Notes under the pieces: model-generated
What the model saw: only the letters and a program-made list of their open reading frames with translations
Database searches by the model: none
What the model was told of the DNA's origin: nothing
Assembly (NCBI RefSeq): GCF_029081005.1
Contig: NZ_JAJQTQ010000028.1
Coordinates: 1-48,977, forward strand
Length of the DNA stretch: 48,977 nt
Direction: 5' to 3'
DNA from: Halomonas elongata
GTDB lineage: Bacteria > Pseudomonadota > Gammaproteobacteria > Pseudomonadales > Halomonadaceae
Part shown: positions 25,806-34,447 of the stretch, piece after piece
How the letters are laid out: each line of letters begins with the position of its first letter
How positions within the stretch are numbered: the first letter of the stretch is position 1
Translations under genes and position numbers: made by a program

Positions 25806-25842
25806 TGCGCGCGCCCCTTTCACGGCCCTGATCATTGATATA

Positions 25843-25873
25843 AGGTTACTTCCGTAGTCAGCTACGGAGTCAA
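25843..25873 (-). promoter_or_regulatory. mer operator/promoter (MerR site)
   Basis: On the minus strand TTGACT (25868-25873), the dyad CCGTA-N6-TACGG, and TAACCT (25843-25848) with the 19-base spacer typical of MerR-controlled promoters. It stands between divergent merR and merTPFA and should be bent into an active form by Hg(II)-MerR. Confidence 0.93.
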
Positions 25874-25877
25874 GGAC

Positions 25878-26339
25878 ATGGAGGATAATGCAAATTCACT
25901 GACCATCGGCGGCCTGGCCAAGGCGGCTGGGGTCGGCGTCGAGACGATTCGCTATTACCAGCGACGCAGCCTGTTACCAGAACCCGAACGCCCTCCCGGT
26001 GGCATCCGGCGCTATGGCCCCGTCGAGATAGGCAGATTGACGTTCATCAAAACGGCCCAGCAGTTGGGCTTCAGTCTCGACGAGATCGGCGACCTGCTTC
26101 GGCTGGACGATGGCACTCACTGTCAGGAAGCCAGTGCTCTCGCCGAGCACAAGTTGCGGGACGTACGCGAGAAGATAGACAGACTGCAGCGTATCGAGTC
26201 GGCGCTGAGCGACGTGATCAATCGCTGCCATGCACACGAAGGCGATATCACTTGTCCGCTGATTTCGTCATTGCATGGAGGAATACAGCAACTCAATACC
26301 GCCATGGGGCCATCTTGCAAAGACATCAAGCCTGATTGA
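25878..26339 (+). CDS. merR: mercury-responsive regulator MerR
   Basis: 153 residues. The winged helix-turn-helix is seen as [20 protein letters not shown] and [20 protein letters not shown]; the three Hg-binding cysteines stand in the order expected ([19 protein letters not shown] and ITCPLIS). It represses and activates merTPFA from the operator at 25,843-25,873 and probably also the second operator at 23,464. The protein is slightly longer than common MerR at the C-terminus. Confidence 0.96.
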   Translation: MEDNANSLTIGGLAKAAGVGVETIRYYQRRSLLPEPERPPGGIRRYGPVEIGRLTFIKTAQQLGFSLDEIGDLLRLDDGTHCQEASALAEHKLRDVREKIDRLQRIESALSDVINRCHAHEGDITCPLISSLHGGIQQLNTAMGPSCKDIKPD

Positions 26340-26391
26340 TAGCCAAAAACGGTCGGTAAGAAATCGATCACGCCAGTCGTCACCACATCTT

Positions 26392-26424
26392 TTGAACATG
26401 GCAACACCACGTCGCCATGTTCAA
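26392..26424. terminator. bidirectional-looking hairpin between convergent genes
   Basis: TTGAACATGGC (26392-26402) and GCCATGTTCAA (26414-26424) pair perfectly, between the merR stop and the end of the leftward gene at 26,448. T-runs are weak. Confidence 0.6.
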
Positions 26425-26447
26425 GCATCTCGACAGAGATACCTTTA

Positions 26448-26900
26448 TCAGTTCGTGCGGGCACGACTCACCAGTCGCTGGAAGATCCCCCCGAGCACAC
26501 TTCCCCAGATCAGATGGAGGATCAGCGTCATAACGGGCGCCATTGGGCCAAGAGAAAGACCAAAGAGACCGGCACCGGCCATGGGTAAAGGTATCAGCAT
26601 CATTAACACCCAGGCACCCGCGCCAAATACCATTCCCTTGGTCACCGCTGTCTTGCCTGGAATGATATTGACCAGTGAAGCAAAGAGGACACCCCATATC
26701 ACCGTACCGATGACAAAGTGGGCACCCCAGCCAACTATAGGTGTGGCTGGCAGACCTAGCCGCGTACTCATCATCTGAGTGAGCATATGGATGACATCAA
26801 GCCTCGGCATCAGGCCCATACTGGCCTTGACCACCATAAGTATCGATAGCACGACAGTCGCGGCGAAGCCGGCGATCATGGCACTGGTATAACGACTCAT
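26448..26900 (-). CDS. DUF6789-like integral membrane protein
   Basis: 150 residues, four predicted membrane helices: MIAGFAATVVLSILMVVKAS, then VGWGAHFVIGTVIWGVLFAS, GMVFGAGAWVLMMLIPLPMA and LILHLIWGSVLGGIF. This resembles the DUF6789 family. GAGAGGAGA precedes the ATG at 26900. ECF promoter 9 is upstream, so it belongs to the stress set although it sits beyond the mer block. Function unknown. Confidence 0.78.
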   Translation of the reverse strand: MSRYTSAMIAGFAATVVLSILMVVKASMGLMPRLDVIHMLTQMMSTRLGLPATPIVGWGAHFVIGTVIWGVLFASLVNIIPGKTAVTKGMVFGAGAWVLMMLIPLPMAGAGLFGLSLGPMAPVMTLILHLIWGSVLGGIFQRLVSRARTN

Positions 26901-26970
26901 ACTGTCTCCTCTCTTCGGCAAAAGCGCATTTCAGCATGAGGATCAATGAGCTTGATCCCTTCTAGCCTTC

Positions 26971-26997
26971 GTCGCCCTGCTTGCAGTATTCCTTACA
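26971..26997 (-). promoter_or_regulatory. ECF-type promoter 9 (drives DUF6789-like gene)
   Basis: On the minus strand TGTAAGG (26991-26997), 16-base spacer, CGAC (26971-26974), about 70 bases before the ATG at 26900. Confidence 0.68.
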
Positions 26998-27159
26998 AAA
27001 AAATTCCATGCCCCATTCTCGTTACGGGGTTACGGGCCGATGCTTGTCGGGGGGCATGCTTAGCCGGCATCCCGGTTGCAGAATCCAAGAACCTCCTCTG
27101 TGCCAACGCACCGATTAGCCGCTCAGATACCAACGGACATCTCCACCAAGGTACTGAGA

Positions 27160-27366
27160 ATGCTCGGCTGGTTTCGTACAGACAGGAAAACGCGGCAACG
27201 CAACGAGGAGGCGGGCTGGCTCAGCCCTCAACCCGGCGGGCAACTGCTGCAGTCCTCCTACCGGCAACAACTGATCGGGGCGCTCTGGGACATGTGCTCC
27301 ATGTCCCGGCAGGTCTTTTCCAACTATGTTCAGGCACCACCTGAGGGTATCCAGGCTGACCTCTAA
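27160..27366 (+). pseudogene. truncated N-terminal copy of a TraI_2/MobH relaxase
   Basis: 68 residues from the ATG at 27160. It aligns with the first ~70 residues of the relaxase encoded at 27,495: ML near the start, then P-x2-G-x2-LL, RQ, LWD-x2-S, VF-x2-Y and AP-x-E/G. The frame stops just after, before the HD-type catalytic part. I read it as a remnant left by recombination or duplication. A longer open frame to 27,076 lacks similarity to the start of the relaxase. Confidence 0.65.
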
Positions 27367-27494
27367 GTCCCTCCACGCCGACAGTGGTCGTCAGAGTGAA
27401 AAAAACCTAGCTCTTGAGCTTAACGTTTTGGCTTCTCCTGACCTCCTTTCCCTGTCACACCTGTCGATTGTTTGATAGCTGCAGGGAACAACCG

Positions 27495-29363
27495 ATGCTC
27501 CGACGCCTATTCTCGCGCTCCACGACCACCTCGCAAGCAGCAGAGGGGTTCCATACGCCGCGTTCAGGTAAGGAGCTCTTGGCGACACCACGTCGTCAGT
27601 CCATGGTCAAAATGCTGTGGGACACAACGTCCCTGACGCAGTCTGTCTTCAACGAGTATTTGCTGGCCCCGATAGAGCGGTACGCCGAACTGGTGCAGCT
27701 GCTTCCCGCGTCGGAGTCCCACCACCATGCCTACGCCGGCGGCATGCTGGATCACGCACTCGAGATGGCCTGTTATGGATTGCGTCTCCGGCAACGCCAT
27801 CTTCTCCCTCCTGGTGCGAAACCAGAGGACCAGAGCTCAACCGGTGAGTTGTGGAGTGCTGCCATCATCTATGGCGCGCTGATGCACGACGTCGCCAAAG
27901 TGTTGGTCGACATCGAGATCCACCTCCAGGACGGCAGTGAATGGCGTGTATGGCACGGTGTGATCCCGAAACCCTACCGCGTGAGGTATCGCGCAAACCG
28001 GGAGTATCACCTTCACAGCGCCGTCAACACCCTGCTAGGTCAACAGATCCTTGGCGGGAAGGTCATGGACTGGCTGATGAGCCAGCCCAAGCTTTTCTCT
28101 CTTTTCATGTACACCATCTCGGGGCATACCGAGCGAGGCGGCATCATTGCCGAACTGATCCATCAGGCTGACCGCGCCAGTGTCGCCAAGGCTCTTGGTG
28201 GAAATCCTGTTCAAGCGCTTTCCGCACCCATCGAATCCATCCAGCGCAAGCTGGCCGAAGGCCTGAGGTTCCTGGTCAAGGAACAGTTCAAGCTAAACAA
28301 ACGAGGGGGACAAGCCTGGTTGACCGATGAAGCACTATGGCTGGTATCACCTCGTGCCATCAACGAGCTCAAAGCGCACATCTATGCACAAGGGATAAAA
28401 AGCATTCCTGCCGACCTGAACAGGCTGCAGGGTGAAATGCATGCTCACGGCATCATCGAGGAAGTTGAGGAAGGCAAGCACGTCTGGAAATGCAATATCA
28501 CGGATGGTGACTGGCAGCAGACCTTCAACATGATCAAAGTGCCCCCCACCCTGATTTGGGGTGTCGACGATCGACCGAGTTCATTCAGCGGTCATTTGAC
28601 GGTCCAGGGAGCAGGGACAGTCGAGGAGCAGCAGCCACCTACAGCTACGGCTACGGCTCCTCTGGAAAAATCTACAGAGCCGACTTCTGCAGTAGAACAA
28701 TCAACGCAGGATCAGACCGATACGCCTACCCCCGACCCGGCCTCTGCAGAGGTAGCGGCAACCTCATCAATAGCGTCTGAGGCAGAGTCTGGATCAATAG
28801 ATGACGACATCATAGCACTTTTCCCGGAAGCAAATGGCGAGGATAAACAAGATGTTACGAAAGAAAGATCGAGTAGCGAACCTGAAACACAACTGCAAGA
28901 AGCATCAGAATCTGCTAAAACGGCACCTCTTATACAAAAGTCTAGTGAGGATGCCAACAATTCCAACGATCCAGCAGACCTTGGAGAGCGGTTCTGGCAG
29001 TGGCTGAAGGCGGGTCTAGCGGACCATTCCATTGTCATTAATGACACAAAGGCCCCGGTTCATACTGTTAATGGTACCTACTTCCTTGTCAGCCCCGGCA
29101 TTTTTAAGCGTTTCTGTAATAGCGTGCTGAATGACAAAAACCAATGGCAGGCAGTTCAGAAGCGGTTCCAAAAGCTGGGTTTACACGTCAGAACCCAGGG
29201 ACAGAATATTCATAAAGTTTCTGTCGAAGGACAGAACAAAACCGGAACCCTGATGGGCTACTTAATCAAGGACCCGGTGCTTGTGAGTCAGAAAATCCCA
29301 CCTGATAACTGGGTTTTGACTCTTGTAACCACCAAGGGAGAAAAAGGAGTTTCAGATGAATGA
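27495..29363 (+). CDS. MobH-type conjugative relaxase (TraI_2, PFGI-1/SXT-like)
   Basis: 622 residues. The N-terminal TraI_2 domain (about 1-330) has an HD-hydrolase pattern: SHHHAYAGGMLDHALEMA, IIYGALMHDVAKVLVDIE and the downstream HTERGGIIAELIHQADRAS. A low-complexity acidic/Thr-Pro-Ala linker (about 375-490) leads to a C-terminal TraI_2_C domain (GERFWQWLKAGLADHSIVIN onward). The relaxase should nick the element's oriT and lead the strand into the mating channel. The start at 27495 matches the family's MLRRLF opening. The stop overlaps the integrase start by 8 bp. No other conjugation genes are seen in this window, so they would lie to the left or be lost. Confidence 0.9.
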   Translation: MLRRLFSRSTTTSQAAEGFHTPRSGKELLATPRRQSMVKMLWDTTSLTQSVFNEYLLAPIERYAELVQLLPASESHHHAYAGGMLDHALEMACYGLRLRQRHLLPPGAKPEDQSSTGELWSAAIIYGALMHDVAKVLVDIEIHLQDGSEWRVWHGVIPKPYRVRYRANREYHLHSAVNTLLGQQILGGKVMDWLMSQPKLFSLFMYTISGHTERGGIIAELIHQADRASVAKALGGNPVQALSAPIESIQRKLAEGLRFLVKEQFKLNKRGGQAWLTDEALWLVSPRAINELKAHIYAQGIKSIPADLNRLQGEMHAHGIIEEVEEGKHVWKCNITDGDWQQTFNMIKVPPTLIWGVDDRPSSFSGHLTVQGAGTVEEQQPPTATATAPLEKSTEPTSAVEQSTQDQTDTPTPDPASAEVAATSSIASEAESGSIDDDIIALFPEANGEDKQDVTKERSSSEPETQLQEASESAKTAPLIQKSSEDANNSNDPADLGERFWQWLKAGLADHSIVINDTKAPVHTVNGTYFLVSPGIFKRFCNSVLNDKNQWQAVQKRFQKLGLHVRTQGQNIHKVSVEGQNKTGTLMGYLIKDPVLVSQKIPPDNWVLTLVTTKGEKGVSDE

Positions 29364-30309
29364 TGTGTCGTTCTTGGAATTGTTGAGCCGCTATGCCGCC
29401 GACAAACATCTACGCCCTAAAAGCGTAAGCACCTACACGGCTGTCGTCCGATTGTTTCGGCGCTATTTAGGCCATGAGGCTTATCCGAGCATGGTGACAC
29501 GACAGATGGTGATTGACTGGCGGGTATCGATCATACGCACCAAGGACAAGCCTGATGGCATCACTGAATCAAGCTGGAATAACTACGTGAGGCATCTCAA
29601 GGCGCTCTATAGCTTCGGCATCAAGCATGGATTGATAGCCTGCAGCCAAAACCCATTCATAGATGTTTCGGTTAAGCAGCCGAAGGTACCCAAAAAATCC
29701 TTGCAACCCTTGCAGATACGTTACGCCAGGGAGGTGCTCGAGGTCTGTCGACGGTACGAGCATTGCTACGATGAACGCTCAAAAATCCACCCAGCCTGGT
29801 TCTGGCAGACCTTGATGGAGGCATTCTTTTACACAGGGATACGTCTCAACCAGTTATTACATATTGAGGCAGGGGATATAAATTTGAAAAAGCGTGTATT
29901 TCGCACGTCAGCTGTGGGATCGAAGACCCATTCTGAAAGTATAATGCCCATACCTGATGGGCTGTATCCATATATGCGTCAGCTGATTGTCGCAGCTCAT
30001 AACTCTGGCTTCAAAAGAGAGGATCAGCTCTTTAATGTGAATCGTTTCAGCCAACGGCATAAACGTACGACGATGGATACATGGCAAGTTGAGCGATTCT
30101 TCCAAGTATTATCGGAGCTCACGGGGTACAAGATGTCACCGCACCGTTTTCGTCACTTCCTGGGAACAGACCTCATGGATAGCCCCGAAAGGAATATCCA
30201 TATCACGCAGAACATACTGAACCACTCCGACATACGCACCACGATGGAGTACATACATCCAGACGTTGAAGCGATGCGACGTGCGTTGAACAAGCGTGTG
30301 CCAGTTTAG
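29356..30309 (+). CDS. tyrosine recombinase / integrase
   Basis: 317 residues. An N-terminal SAM-like core-binding domain (about 5-95, with LRPKSVSTYTAVVRLFRRYL) precedes the catalytic domain with the arginine in FFYTGIRLNQLLHIEAGD, the H-x2-R box in MSPHRFRHFLGTDLM, and the final box LNHSDIRTTMEYIHPD with the nucleophile tyrosine. AAAAGGAG stands before the ATG. It overlaps the relaxase gene and lies about 220 bp from the tRNA half-gene at 30,528, so it may act at that site. In related elements a second integrase sits at the other end. Confidence 0.92.
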   Translation: MNDVSFLELLSRYAADKHLRPKSVSTYTAVVRLFRRYLGHEAYPSMVTRQMVIDWRVSIIRTKDKPDGITESSWNNYVRHLKALYSFGIKHGLIACSQNPFIDVSVKQPKVPKKSLQPLQIRYAREVLEVCRRYEHCYDERSKIHPAWFWQTLMEAFFYTGIRLNQLLHIEAGDINLKKRVFRTSAVGSKTHSESIMPIPDGLYPYMRQLIVAAHNSGFKREDQLFNVNRFSQRHKRTTMDTWQVERFFQVLSELTGYKMSPHRFRHFLGTDLMDSPERNIHITQNILNHSDIRTTMEYIHPDVEAMRRALNKRVPV

Positions 30310-30327
30310 CTGAACAGGGACGGTGAG

Positions 30328-30355
30328 AGGTGAGGAGGGAGTCCCCTCCTCACCT
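30328..30355 (+). terminator. hairpin after the integrase gene
   Basis: AGGTGAGGAGGG pairs with CCCCTCCTCACCT (last base 30355), 19 bases beyond the integrase stop. It lacks a T-run, so it may be a protein-dependent terminator. Confidence 0.55.
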
Positions 30356-30527
30356 AGCCACAACCTATGATTGGTGGGTTGACATCCCTGTCGGTGTTGG
30401 CCATGCTTCTAAGCGCCAATGTAGTGCAATAGAGCAAATAGGCCGGAATAGGCCCTCCTTGCACGCTTGGGGAATGACAATTTTCATAGCGCATGGCGAC
30501 TGCGCTATTCCAGCCGCCCAGAAACCC

Positions 30528-30580
30528 GCAATTGACTTGTAATCAGTAGGTCCCGGGTTCGACTCCTGGTGTCGGCACCA
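30528..30580 (+). other. attachment site: 3' part of tRNA-Thr(UGU), element right end
   Basis: From GCA at 30528 the sequence follows the 3' half of a tRNA-Thr: anticodon stem and loop TTGACTTGTAATCAG with anticodon TGT (30538-30540), variable loop, T-arm GGGTTCGACTC, and acceptor strand with encoded CCA (TGTCGGCACCA, 30570-30580). The preceding 30 bases do not form a D-arm or a 5' acceptor strand (GCCGACA expected). So only the 3' part is present, as left at the far end of an element that integrated into a tRNA 3' end. The completed tRNA should lie left of this window. The remainder of 30,310-30,782 holds no gene. Confidence 0.82.
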
Positions 30581-30620
30581 TCGGAAATCTCCTTTAAAAT
30601 CGCTATCTTGCAGAACGACA

Positions 30621-30647
30621 AAAACCGCCACCAAGGCGGTTTTTTTG
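30621..30647 (+). terminator. rho-independent terminator of the original tRNA-Thr transcript
   Basis: AAAACCGCC and GGCGGTTTT form the stem, followed by a run of T (30640-30646). It lies 40 bases after the tRNA CCA end and marks sequence on the chromosome side of the junction. Confidence 0.88.
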
Positions 30648-30782
30648 TTTGTGCATGATGTCGCTGCTCGGCAAGCGGTGCGACTCCTCGCCCCTGAAGG
30701 CGGCCGCCGCTCGATATTCCGCACTCGACGACCTGGATGGCGGGCTCTCAAGCAAGGTCTTCGATGAGCAGACCTCGGCGCT

Positions 30783-31700
30783 TCAGGCCTGCGGTCCCCG
30801 CGTCACTTCAAACACCAGATTGCGAAACCAGCGGTGAGCCGGGTCATCCTTCATGCGCGGATGCCAGAGGGCATACAGCTCGACGGTGCCAACATCCAGC
30901 GGCGGAGCAAACAGATCCAGCATGGTCTCGAAGCGCCGAAGGAATCGGCCGGGCAGCGTGCAGAGGTGATCACTGCTATCGAGAATGATCGGTGCCAGGG
31001 CATAGCTCTGTACAGAAAGACTGACATGACGCGTCCGACCCAGCTTGTCGAGCGCACGATCCACCGCCCCCTCATATCCCCCTCCGCTGGTCGACACCAG
31101 CACATGCTCGGCGGCGCAGAATTCATCCAGCGTGACGGGGTGGTCTCCTCTCGGATGGCCACGTCGTTGCGCGGTGACGAAATCGTCGGTAAACAGCGTC
31201 CGGCCAATCAAGCCCTCATCCTCCGACCGGGGTAGACCGATGACCATGTCGATATCCCCATGATCAAGGGCCTGCGTGATCGTCTCGGGATCCGGCAGTA
31301 CGAAAGTGACTCTGACATGGGGCGCCGCCCGCTTGAGCGCGGGAACGATGTCCGGCCCCAGCATGATGGCAGGGTTGTCATAGGCCGCCACGACAAACTC
31401 ACGATCGCTTTCCGCCGGGTCAAACGCGGGAGATGGCCCGATGAACTCGCGCAGCTGGCCCAGCAGTCGAGGCAATGTCGTCCCCAGTTCGTTGGCGCGA
31501 GGCGTTGGTGCCATGCCCCGGCCGGCGATCGGGACAAAGAGCTGATCGCCAAAGACCGTTCGCAGACGCGTCAGTCGTCCCGAGAGGGCTGGCTGGGTAA
31601 TCCCCAACCGGTCCGCCGCACGACTGACGTTGCACTCCTCGAACAGGGCTTCGAACGCCGTCAACAATCCGATATCAATGTCACTCAACCGATCGGGCAT
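30783..31700 (-). CDS. LysR-family transcriptional regulator
   Basis: 305 residues. The N-terminal helix-turn-helix is seen as LLTAFEALFEECNVSRAADR and LGITQPALSGRLTRLRTVFG (about 10-50), followed by a substrate-binding-like domain in two lobes. It is divergent from the MBL-hydrolase gene with a 152-bp gap that holds a LysR-type box, so it likely controls that gene. It is the first gene on the chromosome side of the element. Confidence 0.92.
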   Translation of the reverse strand: MPDRLSDIDIGLLTAFEALFEECNVSRAADRLGITQPALSGRLTRLRTVFGDQLFVPIAGRGMAPTPRANELGTTLPRLLGQLREFIGPSPAFDPAESDREFVVAAYDNPAIMLGPDIVPALKRAAPHVRVTFVLPDPETITQALDHGDIDMVIGLPRSEDEGLIGRTLFTDDFVTAQRRGHPRGDHPVTLDEFCAAEHVLVSTSGGGYEGAVDRALDKLGRTRHVSLSVQSYALAPIILDSSDHLCTLPGRFLRRFETMLDLFAPPLDVGTVELYALWHPRMKDDPAHRWFRNLVFEVTRGPQA

Positions 31701-31760
31701 TGGAGCTCCCTGGTTTCACTCCCACTCGGGACAGGCCGATACAGGTGGTATCGGCGCGGG

Positions 31761-31775
31761 TTATGCAAGGTATAA
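31761..31775. promoter_or_regulatory. LysR-type T-N11-A box
   Basis: TTATGCAAGGTATAA is a 15-base dyad with T-N11-A form, placed between the divergent LysR and MBL-hydrolase genes. The assignment is by form and place only. Confidence 0.5.
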
Positions 31776-31852
31776 CGGCTATCGTTTTCTCGGCAATCTT
31801 CTCGCCCTCTATGATCTGGCCCTGACATTCACTTGAACAGGGAGACAGACCA

Positions 31853-32842
31853 ATGGCTCTACGATTCCTTATGCTTGCCGCTGTATTGCTGGGCCTGGTC
31901 ACATCGGGCCCCGTCCTCGCAACCGAGCCTTCCGCTTCGGACGATTCGCCGGGTATTGCCCAGCAGGGCGCCGATACCTATACCGTCATGATCGGGGACA
32001 TCCGGGTCACGGCGCTCTCCGACGGCACAGTGCCGCAAGACCTCCATAAGCTCCTGCACGACATTTCCAACGAAAGAATCGATGCCATGCTGGAGCAGGC
32101 CTATCTGGCCAACCCTGTCGAAGCTTCGATCAATGCGTTTCTGCTCGAGATGGGCAACCGGCTCGTCCTTGTGGATACGGGCGTGGGCGAACTTTTCGGG
32201 CCGGGATTGGGCAACAAGCTGATCGCTAGCCTGCATACCGCAGGCGTTGAGCCCGAACAGATCACCGACGTCCTGCTCACCCATGTGCATTCCGACCATA
32301 TGGGCGGACTTACCCAAGACGGACAGATGGTCTTCCCCAACGCCACGATCCACGTCGGCAAACCGGATGTCGACTTCTTCCTGGATCGCCAGAACGCGGC
32401 GCATACCGACTATGACAGACACTATTTTGACCAGGCGATCACGGTCCTGACGCCCTATATCGATGCCGGCAAGGTCACTTCCTTCGACCGGGCCACGGAA
32501 ATACTCCCGGGCTTGACGGCGTCACTCCATCCTGGCCACACGCCAGGCAGTGCCTTCTACACACTGGAAAGCCAGGGGCAGAGGCTCACCTTCATCGGCG
32601 ACATTCTTCACGTGGCAGCCGTACAGCTCCCGGAGCCGTCGGTGACCATTGCTTATGATGTCAATCCCGAAAGAGCTGCTAGCGTGCGCTCACAAGCCTT
32701 TTCGGCTTTTGCCGAGGATGCTGAGCTCGTCGCGGCACCTCATATGCCCTTCCCGGGTATCGGCCATATTCGCAAGGCTCGCGAAGGCTATGACTGGCTG
32801 CCCGTCGAATACGGGAATCGGGCCGTAACAGATGCGCGGTAG
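31853..32842 (+). CDS. secreted MBL-fold metallo-hydrolase
   Basis: 329 residues with a signal peptide (about 1-23, ending SGPVLA). The metal motif H-x-H-x-D-H is seen in LLTHVHSDHMGGLTQDGQM (about 140-158), with the further metal ligands in LHPGHTPGSAFY and the C-terminal AAPHMPFPGIGH. Members hydrolyse lactones, beta-lactams or other esters; the substrate is not known. A GAGACAGACC site precedes the ATG. Control by the divergent LysR regulator is likely. Confidence 0.9.
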   Translation: MALRFLMLAAVLLGLVTSGPVLATEPSASDDSPGIAQQGADTYTVMIGDIRVTALSDGTVPQDLHKLLHDISNERIDAMLEQAYLANPVEASINAFLLEMGNRLVLVDTGVGELFGPGLGNKLIASLHTAGVEPEQITDVLLTHVHSDHMGGLTQDGQMVFPNATIHVGKPDVDFFLDRQNAAHTDYDRHYFDQAITVLTPYIDAGKVTSFDRATEILPGLTASLHPGHTPGSAFYTLESQGQRLTFIGDILHVAAVQLPEPSVTIAYDVNPERAASVRSQAFSAFAEDAELVAAPHMPFPGIGHIRKAREGYDWLPVEYGNRAVTDAR

Positions 32843-32856
32843 ATCACCGTGGGGAA

Positions 32857-32885
32857 AACCGGCCCGGGCGCATCCCGGGCCGGTT
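32857..32885 (+). terminator. GC-rich perfect hairpin after the MBL gene
   Basis: AACCGGCCCGGG (32857-32868) and CCCGGGCCGGTT (32874-32885) pair exactly around a five-base loop, 15 bases beyond the stop. No T-run. Confidence 0.65.
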
Positions 32886-32966
32886 GCTCGCGCCTTTGGT
32901 TCAGGACTCGGTTGCCGCCCCGAGCCATGGCGGTCATGATGTATCCTATACTCCGTTGGACTCATC

Positions 32967-33485
32967 ATGACGCATCGCCCGCTCGGAAAGATCCTCATCA
33001 TCTCGTCGGCGTTGCTGGCCAGCCAGGCCCATTCCAGCCCTCCGGCCTCGCCACTCGACTGGCCACCCACGCTGGAGCTGGATCACACCCTCGTGCAAAC
33101 CAGCCTTTACACTCGGCACTTCGACCCTGACCCCGAGCACAACAACCACCAGAAGCTGATCAGCCTCGAGTTCCACACCCCGGATGACTGGCTGGCAGGC
33201 GGAGCCCGATTCCAGAACTCCTTCGCTCAGGAATCCATCTACCTGTACGTTGGCAGGGAGTTTCCCCTCTGGCACTTCACTCATGACATCAGCCTGCGCG
33301 CCAAGCTGACGGCAGGATTGCTGCATGGGTACAGGGGCGAGTATCAGGACAAGATCCCCCTCAACCATCTGGGCATCGCCCCCGCCGCACTCCCCAGCAT
33401 TGGCATACGATGGGGACGTGTCGAAGGCGACCTGATACTGTTCGGCGGCGCCGGCATGATGATCACGGCGGGGCTTCGCTTCTGA
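32967..33485 (+). CDS. small periplasmic/outer-membrane protein, family uncharacterised
   Basis: 172 residues with a signal peptide (about 1-23). It has SLYTRHFDPDPEHNNHQKLI, later ARFQNSFAQESIYLYVGREF and TAGLLHGYRGEYQDKIPLN, and ends in GLRF with beta-strand periodicity. Similar proteins in pseudomonads are annotated loosely as sn-glycerol-3-phosphate transporter, which the sequence does not support. A small outer-membrane barrel (PagP-like size) is possible. It stands alone with a weak ribosome site. Confidence 0.75.
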   Translation: MTHRPLGKILIISSALLASQAHSSPPASPLDWPPTLELDHTLVQTSLYTRHFDPDPEHNNHQKLISLEFHTPDDWLAGGARFQNSFAQESIYLYVGREFPLWHFTHDISLRAKLTAGLLHGYRGEYQDKIPLNHLGIAPAALPSIGIRWGRVEGDLILFGGAGMMITAGLRF

Positions 33486-33489
33486 CAGC

Positions 33490-34080
33490 TCAGTCCGTCG
33501 TCAGCCCCAGATTGCTGACCCCTTCGTTACGCCCGAGCCGGCGCAACGCCTTGAGAGCGTCGCGATCCAGATGGCCTTGCGCCGCCTCGAGCACCGCATC
33601 CTGAAAGTCGTTTTCCTCGCACATCAGCGGATGCTCGCGCGCCAGGGCGGCAAGCTTGCCGGCATCCTCCTCGCCTTCGGTCAACTCGATGAAAGCCCGC
33701 ACACCACCACGCGAGGTGCGGCTGACGTCCAGAATCGAGTCCGGAGACTCGCCACGCAAGGTATCGAGCAACGCGGAAACCGCGACGACCGCCTCCAGGG
33801 CTCGACGAGCCCCGAAGCTGTCATCCTCCTCCGGCGGCTCCAGCTCGGCCAGCTTTTCCGCCTGTCGATCGAAGTCGATACGCGCGTCCTTGACCGAAAG
33901 CCGCTCCCAGACCAAGGCCAGTACGGCACGCAGCGCCTGAACATCACCATGACCGGTCGTATCGGCATACAGGGCATAATTGGGTACCAGGCGCTCGCAG
34001 AGCGCCGCCATGAACGCCTGCTGAGCACGTGGCGACAGCGCCTGGAGCCGCTCGAAAAAACCACCGGGTGACTGACTCAT
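33490..34080 (-). CDS. YjaG family (DUF416) protein
   Basis: 196 residues. FFERLQALSPRAQQAFMAAL at the start and FGARRALEAVVAVSALLDTL with HPLMCEENDFQDAVLE later fit the DUF416/YjaG family, mostly helical and of unknown function. AAGGAGA stands before the ATG at 34080. It is 26 bp downstream of the ATL gene on the same strand, so they are probably co-transcribed. Confidence 0.85.
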   Translation of the reverse strand: MSQSPGGFFERLQALSPRAQQAFMAALCERLVPNYALYADTTGHGDVQALRAVLALVWERLSVKDARIDFDRQAEKLAELEPPEEDDSFGARRALEAVVAVSALLDTLRGESPDSILDVSRTSRGGVRAFIELTEGEEDAGKLAALAREHPLMCEENDFQDAVLEAAQGHLDRDALKALRRLGRNEGVSNLGLTTD

Positions 34081-34106
34081 GAAATCTCCTTGTGTGATGG
34101 GGTCGC

Positions 34107-34400
34107 TCAAGGCCAGAGGCGCTCCTTGGCCACCCGCCCCCGACTGTCGAACGCCACGCCCTCATCGATAAGCAGTCGACGCTGTTCATCCGCTCCACCG
34201 TGGTCGGCCAGCCGCCGCGAAGCGGTGATCACCCGGAACCAGGGAAGGTCGTGCCCCGAAGGCAGTTCACGCAATGCCCTGGCCACCAGGCGTGGAGTGG
34301 CGCCTTCGGTCATGGCGGCGATGCGACCGTAGGTGGTCACCCGCCCGGGCGGGATCTCGGCCAGGATCGTCAGGATCTGTTCCTTTAGTGCCGGCTTCAT
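34107..34400 (-). CDS. alkyltransferase-like (ATL) DNA damage protein
   Basis: 97 residues of the MGMT DNA-binding domain: IPPGRVTTYGRIAAMTEGAT, then ARALRELPSGHDLPWFRVI. The alkyl-acceptor cysteine of true MGMT (PCHRV) is replaced by tryptophan (PWFRV), as in ATL proteins, which bind O6-alkylguanine and pass it to nucleotide excision repair rather than repair it. The start at 34400 fits the usual ATL length. The gene is divergent from the GATase-like gene, 47 bp away. Confidence 0.9.
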   Translation of the reverse strand: MKPALKEQILTILAEIPPGRVTTYGRIAAMTEGATPRLVARALRELPSGHDLPWFRVITASRRLADHGGADEQRRLLIDEGVAFDSRGRVAKERLWP

Positions 34401-34447
34401 GTACCCTTCGCTCCCCGTCCTTTGCTCACGCCCATTGCGAGGTCCCC

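Noticed and set aside
30505..30580. An intact tRNA-Thr gene
   Set aside because: The 3' half fits well, but the preceding 30 bases form neither a D-arm nor the 5' acceptor strand GCCGACA, so only a tRNA fragment is present.
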